From Lachnospiraceae bacterium (lineage in GTDB: Bacteria; Bacillota; Clostridia; Lachnospirales; Lachnospiraceae): a DNA stretch of 53,604 nucleotides. Below, piece by piece: positions 18,365-26,296 of the stretch. The DNA lies in contig JAFQCM010000014.1 of the NCBI GenBank assembly GCA_017399445.1, positions 1 through 53,604 on the forward strand, read 5' to 3'. Below the pieces are notes generated by a model that saw only the letters and a list, made by a program, of their open reading frames with translations, searched no databases and was not told the DNA's origin. The position numbers were made by a program, and so were the translations under genes. Numbering within the stretch: the first letter of the stretch is position 1; every line of letters starts with the position of its first letter.

Positions 18365-19843
18365 CTATTCATGTACCGTCTTCTCTAAATCCCGTAACTG
18401 TTCAAATGTGCCTTCAATCATTTGTGAAAATTCCTCTAGACTGTCACATACATTGTCCAGCGTTTCTTTACTGGTCTGGGCTCCGGCGGAAACCTCTTCG
18501 GAAGAAGCAGATAACAGAGAAATACTATCCACGATTGCTTTATTCGCCTGAAATACCTCTTCAATTTCCTGGCTCATACTATCTACTCCTATATGTAATT
18601 CTTCCATTCCTGCTTCCATTTCAATAAAGCTTGAATTTACCTGTTCTACTTTTTCTCTTTGCACATTTATGCTTTCTGCTGATTTATCAATTTCTAATTT
18701 CGTTTCTTCTGTAACTTCTGTAAGTTCATTAATGATTGCTGTAATTTGTTCGGTAGATACTCTTGTTTCTTCTGCTAATTTACGAATTTCATCTGCAACT
18801 ACCGCAAATCCTTTTCCTGCTTCTCCTGCTCTTGCAGCTTCAATACTTGCATTTAATGCAAGCAAATTTGTCTGAGAAGATATATTTAAAATAGATTCTG
18901 TAATACTAGAAACCTTACCTACATTCTTCACCAATTCTTCTACTGTTTTTGAAATCTTGGTTGTATTTTTGTCTACCAGCATAGACTGATTATTTAATTC
19001 ATCTGCGAAGTTCTTTCCTTCACTAATTGTCTTTCTCAAATTTTCTGTAGTCTGTCTTGCTTCCTCTGCTGTAGCATTGGTTTTTTCCAGTCTGGACTGG
19101 ATTTGTTCTGTCATATCAGCCTGATGATTTACCGCCTGAGCTGTATCTTCTGAACTTCCTGCAATATTATCTATCGCAGTGTCTGCATTTTCCATAGATT
19201 CATTAATATTCTTTAATTCTTCCACTACACTTTGGAAATTCCCATTTAACTGATCTGCAACCTCTGAAACCTTATTTGCTACTTTTTGCTGATGTTCAGC
19301 CTTATCTTCAATAACCTTCTTATCTTCCTGAATAAATGTAATAATAAGATTAATTGCTTTTCGAGAACCATAAATACATATTATGATCCCCATAACAATT
19401 ACGTTTGCTTGATTAAAACTCTCTATATCTCCTACACTTTTAAACATTGCCACACGTATCACACAAAGAATAAATGACCCCAACGCTCCAATAAAAACTA
19501 ATCTGGCATTTAAATAAATCATAAATACCAAAATTATTGGAAATACTGTTGCCATTGCTCCAGGACCATTTCCAAACATTAACAATGTGTAACCTATAAA
19601 AACACCTATAGACATAAAAAGCATTGCACTTTTTCTATCCTCTTTTAATCTTACAAAAATATTAATTGCTACAATACTAATGACATCCAGTGCTATTCTC
19701 AACCCCTTTATAACCCCCATGCCACTATCTTTTACAGCGTTCATTTCTATGACAATAAAAATCACATATACAACTGATAATACCATCATTAAAACCTTAT
19801 TTGCTCGCCTGTACTGTTCTGGTGATAGTTTTTGTTTTTTCAT
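18365..19843 (-). CDS. methyl-accepting chemotaxis protein, multi-TM sensor
   Basis: A 492-aa chemoreceptor. The N-terminal 175 residues contain about six closely spaced hydrophobic helices with almost no extracytoplasmic loop. A coiled-coil signalling domain follows, with tip [20 protein letters not shown] near residue 320. There is no HAMP-like region and no large periplasmic domain, unlike the receptors at 3155 and 30806. The membrane part may itself sense hydrophobic ligands or energy state (inference). The start at 19843 has AGGAGG 6 nt upstream. A TATAAT lies upstream but no good -35 was found. The gene lies between the pseudogene and the IS element. Confidence 0.9.
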   Translation of the reverse strand: MKKQKLSPEQYRRANKVLMMVLSVVYVIFIVIEMNAVKDSGMGVIKGLRIALDVISIVAINIFVRLKEDRKSAMLFMSIGVFIGYTLLMFGNGPGAMATVFPIILVFMIYLNARLVFIGALGSFILCVIRVAMFKSVGDIESFNQANVIVMGIIICIYGSRKAINLIITFIQEDKKVIEDKAEHQQKVANKVSEVADQLNGNFQSVVEELKNINESMENADTAIDNIAGSSEDTAQAVNHQADMTEQIQSRLEKTNATAEEARQTTENLRKTISEGKNFADELNNQSMLVDKNTTKISKTVEELVKNVGKVSSITESILNISSQTNLLALNASIEAARAGEAGKGFAVVADEIRKLAEETRVSTEQITAIINELTEVTEETKLEIDKSAESINVQREKVEQVNSSFIEMEAGMEELHIGVDSMSQEIEEVFQANKAIVDSISLLSASSEEVSAGAQTSKETLDNVCDSLEEFSQMIEGTFEQLRDLEKTVHE

Positions 19844-19954
19844 AGAATTCCTCCTTAGTTATTATAAAAGTTTTTATCTTTTCCATTATATAATAAACAG
19901 TAAAAAAAATCTACCTCTTTTGGTCTTGAGTTTCCGTACTTTTATCCACATCCC

Positions 19955-19977
19955 CATAATTAGCTTCGCTAATTATG
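19955..19977. repeat. perfect hairpin at left side of IS element
   Basis: CATAATTAGC-TTC-GCTAATTATG, a 10-bp perfect stem. The plus strand continues with AAAAAA and the minus strand has T's before, not after, the stem, so it is not a terminator. It may mark the left end of the insertion sequence, but I find no matching copy near the right end. Confidence 0.4.
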
Positions 19978-19995
19978 AAAAAATTTCAAAAAAAT

Positions 19996-20012
19996 AAGGA
20001 ATCCTGTTCCTT
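19996..20012 (+). terminator. short terminator shielding transposase
   Basis: AAGGAA-TCCTG-TTCCTT followed by TTT lies 64 bp upstream of the transposase start in the same direction. It could stop outside transcription from entering the element. Confidence 0.5.
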
Positions 20013-20013
20013 T

Positions 20014-20094
20014 TTGATGTAAAATTTAATCACCACAAAAAAATATCACTAAACAAAAAAGAAGGAGGACTCCCTGTGGTTAATTTTACATCAA
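20014..20094 (+). promoter_or_regulatory. start-codon-sequestering inverted repeat of transposase
   Basis: TTGATGTAAAATT...CACCACA (20014-20037) is complementary to TGTGGTTAATTTTACATCAA (20075-20094). The second arm contains the GTG start codon at 20076, and the GGAGG site (20064-20068) sits in the loop. In a transcript entering from outside, the start would be paired. A transcript starting inside the first arm would be free. This is the logic known from IS10-type elements. Confidence 0.65.
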
Positions 20095-21329
20095 ATACCT
20101 ATCAAATGAAAAGAGAAATTTTAACTTTTTCAAACAAAATTTCAAAACATTTATCCAAACCGGATAAAAAATTTACTGCCGACATGATTTATGGTATGCT
20201 GGCAGCCAAAAGCTGTCTGTTAACAGATATCGTTGACCAGCTTCATGAGGATACGAAAAAAATCAACAGTGTGGAACGATTATCCCGACATCTTGAAAAG
20301 GGAATTCCTCAAAAAGCCTCTGTTTCCTATCTTCAGACAATTAAAAAATGGGTTTCCGATGAACCAATCATTCACATTGATGACAGCGATGTTACAAAAC
20401 CTGACGGATATAAATTTGAAGCTCTTGGTATCGTTCGTGATGGTTCTGAAAGTACCTCCACCAAAAATGTTTACAAAAAAGGATATCATGTTACCGAAGC
20501 CTGTGTTCTTACAAGCAGCAATCATCCGGTCAGCATTTTTTCAAGAATACATTCTTCTGCTGAAAAAGACTACAAATCAACTAACACCATTACTTTTGAA
20601 GCTATGGAACAGGGGGCTGCACTGTTTGAAAAAGCAACATTTGCAATGGACCGGGGTTATGATGATAACAAAATGTTTTTGAAAATGGACGAACTTAAAC
20701 AGGATTATGTGATTCGTCTGAAATCCAACCGAAAGCTTCTGTACCACAATAAATGGACTATGGCAACGGAACTTCGTAATCGTCGTAAAGGCAAAGTTAA
20801 AACAAGTGTATATTATAAAGGAAAAGAGCATGAGGCATATCTTTCCCATATAAAAGTCCAGATTACTGCATCCAGAAAGGATATTTATCTGGTACTTGTT
20901 TATGGTATTACAGAACATCCTATGATGCTTGCAACCAATAAAGAAATTAAATCCAAAGAAGATGTAATCAAAGTAGCAAGAATCTATTTTTCACGCTGGA
21001 AAATAGAAGAATATTTTCGTTGTAAAAAACAGATGTTCCAGTTTGAAAATTTTCGGGTGCGAAAGCTTACAGCAATCAATACCTTAAATTTTTATATCAC
21101 CTTATGTATGGCATTTCTGGCACATATATCCATGAAACCGGAAACAAATGCCCTCAAGGTTTCAATCATACAAAAAGCAGATCCAATAAAGGAAAAAGTT
21201 TACTTCTGCTATTATCGGTTAGCAAAAGGTATCTCTGGCATACTGTCGTATGCAAAAGAAGGCGTCAGGCTGTGGTTCCGGTCAAAGCGTCCGACATACC
21301 GTCAACTCTGCCTTAAGCTAACTGTTTAA
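20076..21329 (+). CDS. IS4-family DDE transposase
   Basis: A 417-aa transposase. The DDE triad can be placed at HIDDSDVTKP (near residue 98), FAMDRGYDDN (near 190) and the IS4-type YREK-like motif WKIEEYFRCKKQ (near 310). It cuts and pastes its element using two metal ions bound by these acids. Translation starts with GTG at 20076, 7-8 nt after GGAGG. That start lies inside a leader inverted repeat. The reading frame is intact, so the copy may be active. It is inserted between a chemoreceptor and a DUF1540 gene. Confidence 0.9.
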   Translation: MVNFTSNTYQMKREILTFSNKISKHLSKPDKKFTADMIYGMLAAKSCLLTDIVDQLHEDTKKINSVERLSRHLEKGIPQKASVSYLQTIKKWVSDEPIIHIDDSDVTKPDGYKFEALGIVRDGSESTSTKNVYKKGYHVTEACVLTSSNHPVSIFSRIHSSAEKDYKSTNTITFEAMEQGAALFEKATFAMDRGYDDNKMFLKMDELKQDYVIRLKSNRKLLYHNKWTMATELRNRRKGKVKTSVYYKGKEHEAYLSHIKVQITASRKDIYLVLVYGITEHPMMLATNKEIKSKEDVIKVARIYFSRWKIEEYFRCKKQMFQFENFRVRKLTAINTLNFYITLCMAFLAHISMKPETNALKVSIIQKADPIKEKVYFCYYRLAKGISGILSYAKEGVRLWFRSKRPTYRQLCLKLTV

Positions 21330-21572
21330 ATAGATAAAAGAATATATTTCCCAAAGTCCGGTTCCGACGGGGCTTATTAAAGTGCCTCTATTTCACAGAA
21401 CTGCCTTTCTTGAGCGTTCAAAAATTGGGCAGATTGGTACTTTGGGCGGTTATATTCATTTTTTAATTACAATTTGCGAAAACTCAAATTTTTTTTAATA
21501 CATATTTTTTCTCATTTAGCCCATACTATCCTTTGTAAAATTCAAAATTATCATACCATTGGAGGTACAATT

Positions 21573-21887
21573 ATGCCAAAATTAGATTGCAGTGCTACAA
21601 ACTGTACTTACAACAAGGATAAACTTTGTGCAAAAGGTGATATTTTAGTCCGCGGTTCTTCCGCTGAGAAACCTAGCGAAACCTGTTGCGACAGCTTTAT
21701 TGGTGCCGGTCGTGACTGCTACTGTAACAGCTCTGCCAATGGCAAGGAAAAAATAGCGGTAGCCTGTGAAGCCATCAACTGTGTCTTTAACGAAAACCGT
21801 TCCTGTACTGCTAAACACATTGGTATTTCAGGAACTAAGGCACATTCTTCTTCTGAAACAGAATGCGCAAGTTTCCAAAACAGATAA
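21573..21887 (+). CDS. cysteine-rich DUF1540 protein, two domains
   Basis: A 104-aa protein with two DUF1540 modules. Residues 5-48 are CSATNCTYNKDKLCAKGDI...CCDSF; residues 64-101 are CEAINCVFNENRSCTAKHI...CASF. Each has a C-x4-C-x7-C-type spacing that could bind a metal or form disulfides. The function of the family is unknown. The ATG at 21573 has GGAGG 7 nt upstream. An in-frame extension to 21474 is rejected because it lacks a ribosome site and has a different composition. A strong terminator follows. Confidence 0.88.
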   Translation: MPKLDCSATNCTYNKDKLCAKGDILVRGSSAEKPSETCCDSFIGAGRDCYCNSSANGKEKIAVACEAINCVFNENRSCTAKHIGISGTKAHSSSETECASFQNR

Positions 21888-21897
21888 TCGCTAAACT

Positions 21898-21928
21898 TTC
21901 CGGGACATAGAAAATGTATGCCCCGGAA
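21898..21928. terminator. convergent terminator, DUF1540 gene and thrS
   Basis: A 12-bp stem TTCCGGGACATA / TATGCCCCGGAA with one mismatch is followed on the plus strand by TTTTATT. It is 11 bp after the DUF1540 stop and 14 bp after the thrS stop on the other strand. Confidence 0.8.
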
Positions 21929-21941
21929 TTTTATTAGGAAA

Positions 21942-23906
21942 TTATGCTTCTTTATTTTCCTGTACTTCAATCTTGCGGATTTCTTTAGTTCTTATTTCTT
22001 TGCAAATTGCATCAATAAAATTTGCTAACGGTTTCTGTCCTTCATCTCCTAAGAATCTGCTTCTTACAGAAACAACGCCCTGTTCTTCTTCCTGCTGCCC
22101 TACCACTAACATATATGGAATCTTAGCAAGTCTTGCTTCACGAATCTTATATCCAATCTTTTCTGCACGATTGTCTGTAGTTGCAAGAACTCCATTTGCT
22201 TTTAATTCTGCTTCTACTTTTGCAGCATATTCACTGTATTTTTCAGAAATAGGTAATACTCTTACCTGTTCTGGACATAACCAAGTTGGGAACATTCCTG
22301 CATATTTTTCAATTAACCACGCAAGGGTTCTTTCATAACATCCCATACTTGTTCTATGAATAATATATGGACGAACTTTTTCTCCATTCTGGTCTACATA
22401 ATACATATCAAACTGTTCTGCCAATAATGCATCCCACTGAATGGTAATCATAGTATCTTCTTTTCCATATACATTCTTGGCCTGAATATCTACCTTTGGT
22501 CCATAGAAAGCAGCTTCCCCTTCTTCCTCAAAAAATGGAATTTCCAATTCGTTTAATACGTTACGGATTCTCTGCTGTGTCTCTTCCCATACTTCTGCAG
22601 AACCAATGTATTTTTCTGCATTATTTGGATCCCATTTAGACAAACGGTAAGTAACATCTTCTTCCACTCCCAAAGTTCTAAGACAGTATCTCGCCAAATC
22701 CAAACAGCCCTTAAATTCTTCATCCATCTGGTCTGGTCTTACAATTAAATGACCTTCTGAAATGGTGAACTGGCGAACTCTGGTAAGTCCATGCATTTCA
22801 CCAGAATCTTCGCAACGGAACAATGTAGAAGTTTCACCATAACGAAGTGGTAAATCTCTGTAAGACTTTTGGCTTGCTTTGTATACATAATACTGGAATG
22901 GACAAGTCATTGGACGAAGAGCAAATACTTCTTTATCTGTTTCTTCATCGCCCATTACAAACATTCCATCTTTGTAATGATCCCAATGTCCTGAAATTTT
23001 GTAAAGGTCACTCTTTGCCATCAAAGGAGTTTTTGTTCTTACATATCCTCTCTTTTCTTCTTCATCTTCAATCCATCTTTGCATGGTTTGAATGATTTTT
23101 GCACCCTTTGGCATTAATAATGGAAGTCCCTGACCGATAACGTCAACTGTTGTGAACAATTCCATTTCTCTTCCTAATTTATTATGGTCACGCTTTTTAA
23201 TCTCTTCTAAATGTTCTAAATATGCTGCTAATTCTTCTTTTTTATTAAATGCAGTACCATAAACACGAGTTAACATTTTATTCTTCTCATTTCCTCTCCA
23301 GTAAGCTCCTGAAGAAGAAATCAACTTAAATGCTTTGATATTCTTTGTACTCATTAAATGAGGTCCTGCACAAAGGTCTGTAAATTCTCCCTGACTATAG
23401 AAAGAAATTTCTGCATCTTCTGGCAAATCTTCGATCAACTCTACTTTATAATCTTCTCCTTTACCTTTCATAAACTCAATGGCTTCCTGTCTAGGCAAAG
23501 TATATCTTGTAAGTTCTTTCCCTTCTTTTATGACCTTTTTCATTTCTTTTTCCAAAGCATCTAAATCTTCCCTGGAAAACGGCTCACATTCAAAGTCATA
23601 ATAAAATCCTGTATCAATGGATGGTCCAATGGCAAGTTTTGCATTTGGATATAATCTTTTTACTGCTTCTGCCAATACATGAGAAGTGGTATGTCTTAAA
23701 GCAGCAAGTCCTTTTTCATCATTGGCTGTTAAAATATTCAATTCACAATCATTGTCAATCTCAGTTCTTAAATCTACTACTTCTCCGTTTACTTCCCCTG
23801 CACATGCCATTCTAGCCAGACCTTCACTAATATCTTTTGCAATGTCAATAACAGACATGGATGAGGAATATTCTTTGATACTTCCATCTTTTAATGTTAC
23901 TTTCAT
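21942..23906 (-). CDS. thrS: threonine-tRNA ligase
   Basis: Class II ThrRS of 654 aa. It has a TGS domain (1-60), an editing domain with HTTSHVLAEAV near residue 72 and FTDLCAGPHL near 175, and the catalytic core with zinc ligands expected in MTCPFQYYVY, GEMHGLTRVRQF and IIHRTSMGCYERTLAW. A HGTP_anticodon domain lies at the C-terminus. Length is normal. The ATG at 23906 follows AAGGAG by 7-8 nt. It is controlled by a threonine T-box leader directly upstream and has no co-transcribed partner. Confidence 0.97.
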   Translation of the reverse strand: MKVTLKDGSIKEYSSSMSVIDIAKDISEGLARMACAGEVNGEVVDLRTEIDNDCELNILTANDEKGLAALRHTTSHVLAEAVKRLYPNAKLAIGPSIDTGFYYDFECEPFSREDLDALEKEMKKVIKEGKELTRYTLPRQEAIEFMKGKGEDYKVELIEDLPEDAEISFYSQGEFTDLCAGPHLMSTKNIKAFKLISSSGAYWRGNEKNKMLTRVYGTAFNKKEELAAYLEHLEEIKKRDHNKLGREMELFTTVDVIGQGLPLLMPKGAKIIQTMQRWIEDEEEKRGYVRTKTPLMAKSDLYKISGHWDHYKDGMFVMGDEETDKEVFALRPMTCPFQYYVYKASQKSYRDLPLRYGETSTLFRCEDSGEMHGLTRVRQFTISEGHLIVRPDQMDEEFKGCLDLARYCLRTLGVEEDVTYRLSKWDPNNAEKYIGSAEVWEETQQRIRNVLNELEIPFFEEEGEAAFYGPKVDIQAKNVYGKEDTMITIQWDALLAEQFDMYYVDQNGEKVRPYIIHRTSMGCYERTLAWLIEKYAGMFPTWLCPEQVRVLPISEKYSEYAAKVEAELKANGVLATTDNRAEKIGYKIREARLAKIPYMLVVGQQEEEQGVVSVRSRFLGDEGQKPLANFIDAICKEIRTKEIRKIEVQENKEA

Positions 23907-23949
23907 TTTCTTTCTCCTTCCAACTCATGTAAATGTTTTCTTAAAACCT

Positions 23950-24210
23950 TACAAAAAAAGCCCCTATCACTGCATACATCTGCACTGATAGGGACGAATA
24001 TACAAAATCCGCGGTTCCACCCTGATTGTTTGGACTCAAACCTCTCTTATGATTATAACGTAATCAACGTACTTTATTAAAGTAACTCCGGGGTGGTCTT
24101 CAAATAATTTCTATCAGAATGCTCTCACCTTTTCATTCCTCTCTGAAGATATTCCTTATTCTATTCTTCCCATCGACGATTTCTCATATTTAATTAGTTT
24201 CTCGAAACTA
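23950..24210 (-). promoter_or_regulatory. T-box leader, threonine specifier
   Basis: tRNA-Thr-sensing leader of thrS on the minus strand. The canonical T-box AGGGTGGAACCGCG is at 24010-24023. The specifier segment GAA-G-ACC-ACCCCGGAG puts ACC (Thr) at 24095-24097, in the same frame of flanking bases as the ATC of the ileS leader. A terminator hairpin follows before the gene. Uncharged tRNA-Thr should stabilise the antiterminator and switch thrS on. Confidence 0.94.
23962..23993 (-). terminator. regulated terminator of the thrS T-box
   Basis: A 13-bp stem CCCTATCACTGCA / TGCACTGATAGGG with one mismatch is followed on the minus strand by TTTTTTT (23953-23959). Confidence 0.88.
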
Positions 24211-24215
24211 TTACT

Positions 24216-24245
24216 ATTCTATACCCGGAAGAAAGATTTTGTCAA
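24216..24245 (-). promoter_or_regulatory. promoter of thrS T-box leader
   Basis: Consensus TTGACA (24240-24245) and TAGAAT (24216-24221) on the minus strand, 18-nt spacer, the same spacing as the ileS leader promoter. Confidence 0.8.
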
Positions 24246-24356
24246 GTTATTCTTGATTTTCCCAAAAACTCGTTGTATTGTTTTATTGGTTGAAATTTAT
24301 TTCTACTAATTTTTTAGTTACTTATTAGAAAATTTTTAACGTTAGAGGAGTACATC

Positions 24357-25631
24357 ATGATGAAAAAATATGTCAAAAACAAATTGAAATCTTCAGTTTT
24401 GTATTTGAAAACATTTACCAAATGGCTTTTTCTTTCTGTAATTATGGGACTAATTTGCGGTCTTGCAGGTACCGCCTTCCATTATTCTGTTGATTATGCC
24501 ACTACCAAGCGTACCCTATACCCTGCTCTTTTATATCTATTGCCTATAGCCGGGGTGTTGATTGTGTTTTTATACCGGATTTGTGACATGAAAGAGGATA
24601 AGGGTACTAATGCAGTAATTAATTCTGCCTGTACCACAGCAACCATTCCTCCACAAATGGGATTTTTAATTTTTGTTTCTACTTTTTTAACTCATTTGTG
24701 TGGTGGTTCTGCTGGTCGCGAGGGGGCTGCTCTTCAAATTGGTGGTAGTATTGCTGCTATTTTTAATAAACTATTTCACTTTACCGAAGAAGACAAAAGA
24801 ATCTTAGTTATGTGTGGCATGAGCGGTTTATTTTCTGCTTTGTTTAATACGCCAATGACTGCAGCAGTTTTTTCCTTAGAAGCAATTAAAGTAGGAAATA
24901 TTTATTATGGAGCTTTAATTCCCTGTTTAATGTCTGCTGTGGTTGCTTTTATCTTTTCCCACTATTTCAATATTGCACCAGTTACTTACAAACTCTCAAA
25001 CCTTCCTGAGGTTTCTCCGGAAATTATAGTAAAGGTGATTATTTTTGCCATTTTATGTGCCTTGATTAGTATTGTTTTCTGCGAAACTATGCGAATTGTT
25101 GGTATGCTTTATAAGAAATATCTTCCGAATCCATATATAAGGGTTGTGGTTGGTTCTTTTCTTATTATTGGTCTTACATTACTTTTAAACACCAGAGATT
25201 ATAATGGTGCTGGAATGAATATTATTTATAATGCCATCCATGGAGAAACTCATCCGGAAGCTTTTTTGCTAAAAATATTTTTTACTGCTATTACCTTAGG
25301 TGCCGGTTTTAAAGGCGGAGAAATCGTTCCTGTATTCTTTGTGGGTTCCACTTTTGGATGTTTTGCAGGTACTTTATTGGGCATTGAACCTGGATTTGCC
25401 GCTGCTTTAGGACTAGCTGCAGTATTCTGCGCCTCCGTAAATGCACCTTTGGCTGCTATTTTCCTAAGCATAGAACTGTTTGGTTCAGAACGTATGCTAT
25501 TATTTGCTATTGTTTGTGCTGTTAGTTATACGCTTTCCGGAAAATACAGCTTATACAGTAGTCAGAAATTCCTTTACTCCAAAAAAAGTCCGGGATATTT
25601 GATTCAGAAACACCACAAATCTGTTTGGTAA
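24357..25631 (+). CDS. ClC-family anion channel/antiporter, divergent filter
   Basis: A 424-aa membrane protein with 10-11 hydrophobic helices and the ClC fold. GGSAGREGAALQIGG (gating Glu at residue 122) and GAGFKGGEIVPVFF are present. The classical GSGIP filter loop is replaced by DKGTNAV (residues 81-87). The position of the internal proton glutamate (second E of ClC-ec1 IIEEM) reads SLEAI, giving Ala. These changes point away from a standard chloride/proton exchanger and towards divergent branches such as fluoride-type CLCs; this is inference. GAGGAG precedes two consecutive ATGs (24357, 24360). No cytoplasmic CBS domains are present, and no fluoride riboswitch was seen upstream. Confidence 0.85.
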   Translation: MMKKYVKNKLKSSVLYLKTFTKWLFLSVIMGLICGLAGTAFHYSVDYATTKRTLYPALLYLLPIAGVLIVFLYRICDMKEDKGTNAVINSACTTATIPPQMGFLIFVSTFLTHLCGGSAGREGAALQIGGSIAAIFNKLFHFTEEDKRILVMCGMSGLFSALFNTPMTAAVFSLEAIKVGNIYYGALIPCLMSAVVAFIFSHYFNIAPVTYKLSNLPEVSPEIIVKVIIFAILCALISIVFCETMRIVGMLYKKYLPNPYIRVVVGSFLIIGLTLLLNTRDYNGAGMNIIYNAIHGETHPEAFLLKIFFTAITLGAGFKGGEIVPVFFVGSTFGCFAGTLLGIEPGFAAALGLAAVFCASVNAPLAAIFLSIELFGSERMLLFAIVCAVSYTLSGKYSLYSSQKFLYSKKSPGYLIQKHHKSVW

Positions 25632-25667
25632 TATAAATAATAGATTTTTTAATTTAGTTTTAAAAAG

Positions 25668-25687
25668 GGCGCCGCATATGCGACGCC
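25668..25687. terminator. convergent terminator, ClC and SEC-C genes
   Basis: The 8-bp stem GGCGCCGC / GCGACGCC (one G-U) with a 4-nt ATAT loop has TTTTT on the minus side and TTTCACTTT on the plus side. It lies between converging genes. Confidence 0.8.
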
Positions 25688-25698
25688 TTTCACTTTGC

Positions 25699-26199
25699 TT
25701 ATCTACCACAACATTTTTTGTATTTTTTACCACTTCCACATGGACATGGATCATTACGTCCAATCTTTGGACCTTTTACGATAGTACCAGAAGCTTTCTG
25801 TTCTTTATATAACTTTCTGCGTTCTTCTGATGTAAATATGTTGTCCCACTGTGGAAGTTCATATAACCAGTCAGCCTTAGCATCAATCATATTTTTGTAT
25901 AATAATGCCTTATCAAAATCAAGACTTACAACGGTATCTTCTTCCATTTCTTCAATTGGGTTTGGCTCTTTTAAGCTGTCATTGATTCCATCTAAGAAAC
26001 CTGTCATGTTAAATACATCTGTTCCATATTTTTCAGCAAGTTCCCTTACAGTACCTTTTACTGCTGCATCTGGTTCTACTAAAAGCTTTTCATAAATTTC
26101 TTTTTCCAAGAGGAAATATTCACTCCAGAATTTCTGTAATGTTCCTTTATCGGTATTTTCATTATAAGCAACTTTACGCCACTGTTCTAGTAATGCCAT
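25699..26199 (-). CDS. SEC-C metal-binding motif protein
   Basis: A 166-aa cytoplasmic protein with an acidic helical N-terminus and a C-terminal SEC-C zinc knuckle [19 protein letters not shown] (last 21 residues), the same motif that ends SecA and many small proteins. The motif binds zinc through C-x-C-x8-CC. The rest of the protein resembles uncharacterised Firmicutes proteins and gives no enzymatic signature. The start has AAGGTAGGG about 7 nt upstream. It is probably monocistronic. Confidence 0.85.
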   Translation of the reverse strand: MALLEQWRKVAYNENTDKGTLQKFWSEYFLLEKEIYEKLLVEPDAAVKGTVRELAEKYGTDVFNMTGFLDGINDSLKEPNPIEEMEEDTVVSLDFDKALLYKNMIDAKADWLYELPQWDNIFTSEERRKLYKEQKASGTIVKGPKIGRNDPCPCGSGKKYKKCCGR

Positions 26200-26296
26200 C
26201 TTTTTTCCCTACCTTATCTTACTCATTTATTTTTCTGTTTTTTAAAAAACTCTCCATCTTATTGTTATGTATTTTGCCTCATTTGTCAATAGTTAT

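Larger units (their letters stand above)
20014..21329 (+). mobile_element. IS4-like insertion sequence, minimum extent
   Basis: Minimum extent from the leader inverted repeat to the end of the transposase. Terminal inverted repeats and a target duplication were not found by eye. The true ends probably lie within 19900-20013 and 21330-21480. The tail 21330-21470 is more GC-rich than typical intergenic DNA here and may belong to the element. Confidence 0.6.

Noticed and set aside
19955..19977. Terminator for the chemoreceptor or the IS
   Set aside because: No U-run follows the stem on either strand; the adjacent A-run is on the wrong side.
21474..21572. N-terminal extension of the DUF1540 protein
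   Set aside because: No ribosome site; Phe/His-rich residues unlike the Cys-rich domains, while GGAGG precedes the ATG at 21573.
24246..24356. Fluoride (crcB) riboswitch before the ClC gene
   Set aside because: The region is AT-rich and lacks the GG-GATGG and CTGATG elements of that riboswitch.
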